Of a stretch of DNA of 42,277 nucleotides, positions 33,831 through 42,277 are shown piece by piece. The notes below the pieces were generated by a model that did no database searches, was not told where the DNA came from, and worked only from the letters and a program-made list of their open reading frames with translations. The translations under genes and the position numbers were made by a program. The DNA is from Clostridiales bacterium. Lineage in GTDB: Bacteria; Bacillota; Limnochordia; Darwinibacteriales; B1SED10-159. Positions within the stretch are counted from its first letter, which is position 1. The number at the start of each line of letters is the position of its first letter. The stretch is from assembly GCA_003559095.1 (NCBI GenBank), contig PWMW01000283.1, positions 1 to 42,277 on the forward strand. The letters run 5' to 3'.

Positions 33831-35543
33831 CTACTTCCCGATATACGCCAGCAAATCCTGCAGAGGCCAGGCGTTGGCCACATGCTGTGGTTCCAGCCAA
33901 GCTCGGCGTGCATATGCCACACCTAGGTCCATATAGTCCAGTTGATCTGTACGATGGGCATCGGTATTGATGGCGACGGGAACAGCATTCTCGCGACAGA
34001 GAGCTGCGTAGGTTTCGTTGAGATCCAACCGTTCCGGCGTTGCATTGATCTCAAGAATTTTGCGATGCTGCTTGGCCGCTGCAATCACAGACTCCATATC
34101 CACTGGATACGGCTCTCGCTGGCCGAGCATTCTGCCCGTGGGATGGCCAATAATATGGACGTGGGGATGCGCAATTGCCCGCAGTAAGCGCCGGGTCAAT
34201 TGGTGTTCTTCCTGTTGAAATCCAGAGTGAATGCTGGCCACCACAATATCCAATTGGGCCAGAAGCTCATCGTCATAGTCGAGAGATCCATCGGCCAAGA
34301 TATCGCATTCCACACCAGCCAAGATCGGAAAATCCAGCTGCGCAGCCAGCGTGCGGACTTCTTCCACCTGCCGCAAAAGTTTCTCGGCACTCATGCCGTT
34401 GGCCACTTTCAGAGAACGGGAGTGATCGCAGATGGCAATGTAGGTGCGGCCTTTGGACCTGGCGGCCTCTGCCATCTCAGCCACCGTGTTCACACCATCG
34501 CTGTAAACTGTGTGCATGTGCAGATCTCCTCGGATATGCTGCACTTCCAACCGCTTGGGCAGCGCCCCCTTCTGCGCCGCTTCGATTTCGCCCCGATCCT
34601 CGCGCAGCTCCGGCTCAATGTATGGTAGATCCAGGGCAGCATAAAGCTCATGCTCGTCGGCTATGGGCACTGCGTTATGGGTCTCACCGTGGGTCAGGCT
34701 GTATTCATTCAGGACATAGCCGTTGTCCTTAGCGACTTGCCGCATACGAATGTTGTGCGCCTGAGATCCGGTGAAATAATGTAGGCCACAGCCATACTGT
34801 TCCTGATTGAGAACACGAACATCCCCGTTGAGGCCAGCTCGAAACACAACACTGGCTTTGCTGGTACCCCGTGCTGTAATTTCCTTGACGGCCGGGAGGG
34901 AAACGAACACCTCAATGACCTTGGCTGGCTCGTGACTGATCACCAAAAAATCCAAGTCCTTGACGGTATCTCGCTGACGCCGGAGGCTGCCCGCAATGGT
35001 GCATGTCTCCACAAAAGGAAGGGCTTGCAGCATCTCCCGCACTTCCTCGGCCAGAGGCCGGGCAATGGCCGTACTGGTGCGGCCAGACCGCTGCCGCATG
35101 CGCTCGATTCCCCGCAGGAGACCCATCTCTGTCTTGCCGCCGAGCCCTTTCAGCTCCCGGACCTTTCTGGCTCGAGCAGCATCTTCCAGCTCTTCCACTG
35201 TGGTTACACCCAACTGCTCATAGAACAAACGGGCCATTTTCGGACCCACGTTGGGGATATTGAGAAACTCAACAACGCCCTCGGGTATTTCCTGCTGCAG
35301 TTCTGCCAAAGCGGGAAGAGTTCCGTTGACTGCGTATTTCTCAATCTGGCTGAGCAAGCCCTTACCAATACCTTGAACTTTGGCCAGTTGCCCGTTCTGC
35401 AGCATCTGTCGGTAAGATTGCGGCAGGCTGCTGACGGCCCTGGAGGCATTTTGGAAGGCCCGCACTTTGAATGGGTTTTCTCCCTTAATTTCCATTAGCG
35501 CGGCCGCCTCCTCAAGGAGCCAGGACAAGCGCAGATTTTCCAT
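33831..35543 (-). CDS. polX: Family X DNA polymerase with PHP exonuclease domain
   Basis: 570 residues, the same size as B. subtilis PolX (YshC). The N-terminal helix-hairpin-helix 8-kDa part has NPFKVRAFQNASRAV near residue 22 and a VEFLNIPNVGPKMA segment near residue 93. The polymerase palm shows TIAGSLRRQRDTVKDLDFLV near residue 180, with the Asp pair for metal. The C-terminal PHP domain (from about 335) has HMHTVYSDG, ICDHSRSLKV, AGVECDIL, VASIHSGF, AHPHVHIIGHPTGR and INTDAH metal-ligand motifs, giving Mn-dependent 3'-5' exonuclease and AP-endonuclease activity. I chose ATG 35543 (MENLRLSWLLEEAAALME), with AAGGGAGAT upstream; the open frame runs further only over the cvpA 3' end. Confidence 0.96.
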   Translation of the reverse strand: MENLRLSWLLEEAAALMEIKGENPFKVRAFQNASRAVSSLPQSYRQMLQNGQLAKVQGIGKGLLSQIEKYAVNGTLPALAELQQEIPEGVVEFLNIPNVGPKMARLFYEQLGVTTVEELEDAARARKVRELKGLGGKTEMGLLRGIERMRQRSGRTSTAIARPLAEEVREMLQALPFVETCTIAGSLRRQRDTVKDLDFLVISHEPAKVIEVFVSLPAVKEITARGTSKASVVFRAGLNGDVRVLNQEQYGCGLHYFTGSQAHNIRMRQVAKDNGYVLNEYSLTHGETHNAVPIADEHELYAALDLPYIEPELREDRGEIEAAQKGALPKRLEVQHIRGDLHMHTVYSDGVNTVAEMAEAARSKGRTYIAICDHSRSLKVANGMSAEKLLRQVEEVRTLAAQLDFPILAGVECDILADGSLDYDDELLAQLDIVVASIHSGFQQEEHQLTRRLLRAIAHPHVHIIGHPTGRMLGQREPYPVDMESVIAAAKQHRKILEINATPERLDLNETYAALCRENAVPVAINTDAHRTDQLDYMDLGVAYARRAWLEPQHVANAWPLQDLLAYIGK

Positions 35544-35560
35544 GACTAAACATCTCCCTT

Positions 35561-35590
35561 GAAAAGGCCCCGCTTTAAGATGCGGGGCCC
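35561..35590 (-). terminator. Terminator overlapping the cvpA 3' end
   Basis: On the minus strand GGCCCCGC pairs with GCGGGGCC around ATCTTAAA and is followed by TTTTC. Its first arm encodes the last cvpA codons. It lies before polX and may partially separate pheST-zapA-cvpA from polX-U32-mutS2. Confidence 0.8.
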
Positions 35591-36141
35591 ATACTATGAT
35601 CCAATGGCATACTGGGGTCTGGGAACAGCCAGCTAGGCTGATTCCAGGTGTCGGGCCATAACTCCTCGGCATAGCGATACACCAACGGACGCAGCAGCAG
35701 AAGCTGCTGTGTAACGTGCGAATCTTCCAGGAGAATGTTGATGTTGGGAATGCCCAACGACCACACCACGCTGAGAATCAGCATGGCTGCAAGAATCACT
35801 TTAAGGCTGCTGAAGGCAGCCCCTGCCAGACGGTCAAAGAAGGCGAATGGCGTCAGCCGAATCACGCGCACCCAGATGTGCGTGATAAAAGCAGCCAACA
35901 GACCAACAGCTACGGCAATTAGTGTAAAGGCAATGATCTGCGCCTGCCACTCCAATACGGGGTAAGCAGCGGCCAGATATACAGCCACTTCCTGGTACCA
36001 GTAAAATGCAGCCATCACCGCCAAAACCAATCCTACCAACCCAAAGATTTCCCGGAAGAAACCTCGAATAAACCCCCGCACGACGGCAAAGGCTACCAAG
36101 ATCACCAAGATAAGATCAACCCAGTGATTCAGAACAACCAC
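35575..36141 (-). CDS. CvpA-family membrane protein
   Basis: 188 residues with four predicted membrane helices: HWVDLILVILVAFAVVRG at the N-terminus, GLVGLVLAVMAAFYWY near residue 35, IIAFTLIAVAVGLLAAFI near residue 68, and LKVILAAMLILSVVW near residue 113. The GFIRGFFREIFGLVG and RLTPFAFFDRLAGAAF segments between them fit the CvpA (colicin V production) family, whose biochemical role is unclear. The start GTG 36141 is the first possible in frame; it lies within a G-rich run (GGGGGGTGG) and its ribosome site is poor, so the exact N-terminus is uncertain. Gene order zapA-cvpA-polX is common in Bacillota. Confidence 0.87.
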   Translation of the reverse strand: MVVLNHWVDLILVILVAFAVVRGFIRGFFREIFGLVGLVLAVMAAFYWYQEVAVYLAAAYPVLEWQAQIIAFTLIAVAVGLLAAFITHIWVRVIRLTPFAFFDRLAGAAFSSLKVILAAMLILSVVWSLGIPNINILLEDSHVTQQLLLLRPLVYRYAEELWPDTWNQPSWLFPDPSMPLDHSMGPAS

Positions 36142-36262
36142 CCCCCAACAGCATGCAGGCAGAGATTCCAGTCAACCGAAGCAGAGCATGTTCTGATTCG
36201 CCGAGCCCGTTCGGCCGCATCCTTGCGGCCATCAAACTGCAAGGAAATCGCAGTTCCGTTCG

Positions 36263-36520
36263 TCAACGGGCTTCTTCCATCAGCTGCACCAGCTCCTGGT
36301 ACTCTTTCTTCAATCGCTCCAACTCATCGGCCATGTTCAAACAGACCAAGATCGCGGCGCGGGTCTTGGTCAAATTCGGCGTTTGGCGCTGGATCGCCTG
36401 GATCTGCCGGTCCACCTGCTGCGCCAAATGTTCCATGTACTCGCGACTTGCTTCACCACGAATGCGGTGTTCGGCGCCACCAATGCGGACGGTAACAGTC
36501 TTGATCTCTCTCGATGCCAC
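36263..36520 (-). CDS. zapA: Cell-division protein ZapA
   Basis: 85 residues. The N-terminal beta part (TVTVRIGGAEHRIRGEASREYM) leads into a long helical coiled coil (HLAQQVDRQIQAIQRQ... then MADELERLKKEYQELVQLMEEAR). This is the ZapA fold, which bundles FtsZ filaments at the Z-ring. The start is GTG 36520 with GGGAGGAA upstream. It lies between pheT and cvpA, its usual place in Bacillota. The 121 bases between zapA and cvpA have no convincing gene. Confidence 0.9.
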   Translation of the reverse strand: MASREIKTVTVRIGGAEHRIRGEASREYMEHLAQQVDRQIQAIQRQTPNLTKTRAAILVCLNMADELERLKKEYQELVQLMEEAR

Positions 36521-36585
36521 AGCAGTTCCTCCCTGCCCATAGACTTGATGCTGTTACCTTCTCCTTAATCTACTTCGAATCCTGC

Positions 36586-40040
<3,455 letters not shown>

Positions 40041-40043
40041 TCA

Positions 40044-40300
40044 TAAAAAAAACACTACGTGCGCCCCAAGGGACGCAAATAGTGCGCGGTACCACCCAAA
40101 TTGATCTCTGCCTTAGGCAGACGATCCTCTTGATCCGATAACGGCGGAGACCGGCTGCGCCTACTGTCAGTTCAGCGCGCGGCTTCGGAGGGAATTTCCC
40201 CGGCATTTCATGAAAGAAGCTTCCAGTCAGCGGCTTCTTCTCCCTGTCACTGCCTGCCGTGTACTTATCTCCATCATTGCCAATATGTATGGCCGTGCGG
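40044..40300 (-). promoter_or_regulatory. T-box riboswitch, phenylalanine (pheST leader)
   Basis: The T-box GGGTGGTACCGCG lies at 40097-40085 on the minus strand. The terminator CACTA...GCG...CGC...TAGTG is followed by eight T (40084-40044). Stem I pairs GGAG (40272-40269) with CTCC (40190-40187). The specifier loop has ATAAGTA on the 5' side and GGAAA-TTC-C on the 3' side, so the specifier is TTC (40194-40192), a phenylalanine codon. The 5' boundary is approximate. The nearest good promoter is 160 bases further upstream, beyond a small gene. Confidence 0.94.
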
Positions 40301-40314
40301 GTAACGCTTCCTGC

Positions 40315-40422
40315 TTAGTCCTTCTGCAGTCGATCCTGAAGAAGCTGTCGGTAAAGGAGATAGGCTCCCACCGATCCCGTATGACGAAACCATTCCCAAA
40401 CTGCATCCGAGGTTACCTTCAC
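40315..40422 (-). CDS. YqzL-like microprotein
   Basis: A 35-residue open frame, GTG 40422 to TAA 40315, with AAGGGTG about nine bases upstream. The segments AVWEWFRHTGSVGAYLLYRQLL match the pattern of small YqzL-like proteins of Bacillota (a Trp-x-x-Phe near the N-terminus, TGS/TGD, then AYLLYK/R). YqzL function is unknown; the B. subtilis gene lies between era and recO. Here it sits 34 bases after a consensus -10 and just before the pheST T-box, so it would be the first cistron of that transcript. Too short for routine ORF calling; assignment rests on the motif only. Confidence 0.6.
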   Translation of the reverse strand: MKVTSDAVWEWFRHTGSVGAYLLYRQLLQDRLQKD

Positions 40423-40455
40423 CGCTGTGCCCACCCTTCTTAGGATGTTACAACA

Positions 40456-40484
40456 ATTATAGCACAGGGGCTTCACCGTGACAA
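40456..40484 (-). promoter_or_regulatory. Sigma-A promoter upstream of yqzL-like/pheST
   Basis: TTGTCA (40484-40479), a 17-base spacer and TATAAT (40461-40456) on the minus strand. Both hexamers and spacing are identical to the leuS promoter. No comparably good promoter is seen between the yqzL-like frame and the T-box Stem I. Confidence 0.85.
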
Positions 40485-40594
40485 CGGCGGTCTTGACGAG
40501 GTGGTTTTGCTCGGCTCTCTCATTGCAGGGTGCGCCTGCGGACCGGGGCTCCAAGTCCTTCCGCCGCACAGTACCCAGATTTCCAAACATGACC

Positions 40595-41413
40595 TTATGA
40601 TGGGATAACGGGAGGCGACGCCGCGTCCCGCTGACGACGACACTCGTAGAGAAGGATCGCGGCGGCCACAGAAGCATTAAGGCTCTCAACACCCGCTGCC
40701 ATGGGCAGCATGATGCGCGTATGGGCCCGGGCCAAGGTGTCCTCATGTACGCCGGTGGCTTCGTTACCGACCACGATAACTGTGCGTCCACGGAGATCCA
40801 CTTGATGATATGCCTGTGCATCACGGATGTCGGCGGCCATAATGGCAAACGACAGCGATGCGAAAAGCTCCAGCAGCTCCCGTCGAGGCGCCTGCAGAAG
40901 AGGTATTCGGAAGGCTGCACCCATCGCCGAACGAACAACCTTGGCGTTCCAGGGATCCACGGTACCCGCGCTCAGGGCTACCGCTGCGGCTCCAGCTGCG
41001 GCTGCTGTGCGAATAATGGTGCCGAGGTTGCCAGGATCGGCCAATCCATCGGCCCATACGACGAAGGCATCGGTGGCCATGGGCTCGGCCAAGGTAGCCC
41101 ATGGTGGAATGGCTGCTACGGCAATCACTCCAGTGTTTGCTGAGGTCTCGCCTGCTTTTTGCAGAACATGGGGTGCACAATACCACACAGGAATCTGGTG
41201 CCCAACGGCCGTCTGGATTAAGGACCGTCCCCGCTGAGACTCAGCCAAGGCGGGCGTGATAAAAAGGTCCTGAATCAGTCCCGCGGCAAAACCTTCTTCC
41301 ACCAAGCGCACGCCTTCCAAGGCCATCCGACCTTGCCGATCGCGGACTCGCCGTCGCTGCAGCTTAAGCAGGTCTTTAATGCGCTGATTCTGATCGCTGG
41401 TAATGGTATCCAT
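40595..41413 (-). CDS. SpoU/TrmH-family RNA 2'-O-methyltransferase
   Basis: 272 residues. An N-terminal substrate-binding domain (RIKDLLKLQRRRVRDRQGRMALEG) and a C-terminal SPOUT knot with motif 1 DGLADPGNLGTIIRTAAAAG near residue 120, motif 2 VVGNEATGVHEDTL near residue 217, and motif 3 IMLPMAAGVESLNASVAAAI near residue 235. Target is likely a 23S rRNA or tRNA ribose; in Bacillota this paralogue often precedes pheS, as here. The ATG is one base after the ktrA stop, so the two are coupled. Confidence 0.92.
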   Translation of the reverse strand: MDTITSDQNQRIKDLLKLQRRRVRDRQGRMALEGVRLVEEGFAAGLIQDLFITPALAESQRGRSLIQTAVGHQIPVWYCAPHVLQKAGETSANTGVIAVAAIPPWATLAEPMATDAFVVWADGLADPGNLGTIIRTAAAAGAAAVALSAGTVDPWNAKVVRSAMGAAFRIPLLQAPRRELLELFASLSFAIMAADIRDAQAYHQVDLRGRTVIVVGNEATGVHEDTLARAHTRIMLPMAAGVESLNASVAAAILLYECRRQRDAASPPVIPS

Positions 41414-41414
41414 C

Positions 41415-42089
41415 CTAGGTCTGCTCTCCGAGACGTTCTAACTTATCGTCTCTGCCCATGGCCACAAGGATATCCCCATCTTGGAATAAGAAATCGGCGC
41501 CCGGAACAACTTCAATCTCGTCACCGCGGCGCACGGCGATGATGTTGATGCCATACTTGGCCCGAAGATCCACCTGGCGGAGAGTCTGTCCCACATAATC
41601 CGAAACCACTCGCACTTCCACAATGGAATACCCGGGAGCCAGTTCAATGTAGTCGATGAGATTCCCTGAGACTAAATTATGAGCCATGCGATGGCCCATA
41701 TCTCGCTCCGGATAGACAATGCGATCAGCGCCCAATTTCGTCAAAACCTTGCCGTGGACATCAGATACCGCTTTACAGACTACATAGGGTACTCCCAACT
41801 CCTTCACCAACATCGTTGCAAGGATGCTGGTCTGCAGGTCCCCGATACTGATGACACAAGTATCGACATTGCGAATACCCAAGGATCGCAGAGCATTCTC
41901 ATCCGTGGCATTGGCTTGGACAACCTGGGTCAGATAGTTCGCCATGTCCTGCACCGACTCTTCATTTTTGTCGACGCCAAGGACCTCATACCCCATCTCA
42001 AACAGCGTTCTGGCCAAACTGGATCCGAATCGTCCGAGACCCATGACAGCGAAGGTTTTGGGTATTTTGGGTTTTCGTTTCGTGGGCAT
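41415..42089 (-). CDS. ktrA: KtrA-type potassium channel gating subunit (RCK)
   Basis: 224 residues. The N-terminal TrkA-N Rossmann fold has FAVMGLGRFGSSLARTLFEMG near residue 13 (GxGxxG), the acidic residue VDKNEESV near residue 39, and ANATDENALRSLGIRN near residue 59. A C-terminal RCK-C domain (YSIVEVRVVSDYVGQTLRQVDL) follows from about residue 140. It forms the nucleotide-gated cytoplasmic ring that controls KtrB. GAAGGAG precedes the ATG. It lies 108 bases downstream of the ktrB 3' end on the same strand. Confidence 0.94.
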   Translation of the reverse strand: MPTKRKPKIPKTFAVMGLGRFGSSLARTLFEMGYEVLGVDKNEESVQDMANYLTQVVQANATDENALRSLGIRNVDTCVISIGDLQTSILATMLVKELGVPYVVCKAVSDVHGKVLTKLGADRIVYPERDMGHRMAHNLVSGNLIDYIELAPGYSIVEVRVVSDYVGQTLRQVDLRAKYGINIIAVRRGDEIEVVPGADFLFQDGDILVAMGRDDKLERLGEQT

Positions 42090-42197
42090 GGGTACAACTC
42101 CTTCACAGACCCCTGTCAGGGGAAACTTTGAGACTATTGTTCGCCGCCGGGTACGGCAATCCTGCTGACGGCGGTCTCACATCGATGGAACAACCAC

Positions 42198-42277
42198 TTA
42201 ACCTAACCCGATGCGCTCCTCTGGCATCCGGATGGCTGCTGTTTGATGCCGCCGTTGGCCCAAAGCAAGAGCCAAGG
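42198..42277 (-). CDS. ktrB: KtrB/TrkH-type potassium transporter, C-terminal end only
   Basis: The right edge of the window, read on the minus strand, gives LALALGQRRHQTAAIRMPEER then IGLG and TAA at 42200-42198. The PEERIxxG ending after a basic stretch is the characteristic C-terminus of KtrB-type K+ transporters, and ktrA follows directly, as in ktrAB or ktrCD-type pairs. Only 26 codons are inside the window; the rest, including the four pore loops, lies beyond it. Confidence 0.7.
   Translation of the reverse strand, partial: LALALGQRRHQTAAIRMPEERIGLG

Noticed and set aside
36142-36262. A possible small gene between zapA and cvpA
   Set aside because: Short frames exist in two phases, but none has a ribosome site or recognisable motif.
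42110-42122. CCCCTGTCAGGGG inverted repeat between ktrB and ktrA
   Set aside because: Single-base loop and no T tract; too little to call an operator or riboswitch. A c-di-AMP riboswitch was considered, but no supporting motif was seen.

Overview
The window reads as a chromosomal housekeeping segment of an anaerobic, Gram-positive-type bacterium of the phylum Bacillota (Firmicutes), probably an uncultured Clostridia- or Limnochordia-like lineage. The support is: the dgt-dnaG-rpoD, glyQ-glyS-ppdK, ruvCAB-recO and pheST-zapA-cvpA-polX-U32-mutS2 neighbourhoods; four T-box leaders on aminoacyl-tRNA synthetase genes; a KtrA/KtrB potassium system; and superoxide reductase, which is mostly an anaerobe's enzyme. 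Base composition looks moderately GC-rich by eye (not computed). No phage, transposon, CRISPR or integron element was seen. Almost all genes lie on the minus strand; four short plus-strand islands interrupt them.

Layout (left to right; minus-strand genes are read right to left). 1-0.25 kb: RNase P RNA with its promoter. 0.35-2.05 kb: a zinc-finger stub, a Nif3-like protein and TrmK. 2.16-2.39 kb (+): a small SelW/Rdx-type selenoprotein whose Sec codon is an in-frame TGA, so ordinary ORF calling truncates it. 2.59-2.66 kb: tRNA-Ile2(CAU) with its own consensus promoter and terminator. 2.7-6.7 kb: rpoD, dnaG and dgt. 6.8-9.4 kb: pyruvate phosphate dikinase. 9.6-12.8 kb: glyS and glyQ behind a Gly T-box. 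12.8-16.6 kb: recO, ruvB, ruvA, ruvC (with a LexA-like box) and yebC. 16.8-18.9 kb (+): a MATE/MOP-like membrane protein and superoxide reductase. 18.9-20.0 kb: a stand-alone MurG. 20.3-22.5 kb (+): an ATP-grasp-like protein of unknown function and lgt. 22.5-26.8 kb: leuS and tyrS, each with promoter and T-box. 26.9-28.9 kb (+): a class A penicillin-binding protein. 29.0-40.5 kb: mutS2, U32 peptidase family, polX, cvpA, zapA, pheT and pheS, a Phe T-box, and a YqzL-like micro-ORF between promoter and T-box. 40.6-42.3 kb: an SpoU-family methyltransferase, ktrA and the 3' end of ktrB.

How the genes work together. Translation dominates: four synthetase operons sense their own uncharged tRNA (specifiers GGC, CTC, TAC and TTC can be read in the leaders), alongside tRNA and rRNA modification and RNase P. 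DNA replication and repair form the second theme (primase, sigma-A, dNTPase, RuvABC, RecO, PolX, MutS2). Envelope genes (murG, lgt, PBP1A, zapA) are scattered between them.

The most noteworthy observations are the recoded SelW-like selenoprotein, the YqzL-like micro-gene upstream of the pheST T-box, the LexA-like box at ruvC, the palindrome in the superoxide reductase leader, and the unassigned ATP-grasp-like gene coupled to lgt. I found no clearly novel multi-gene system.
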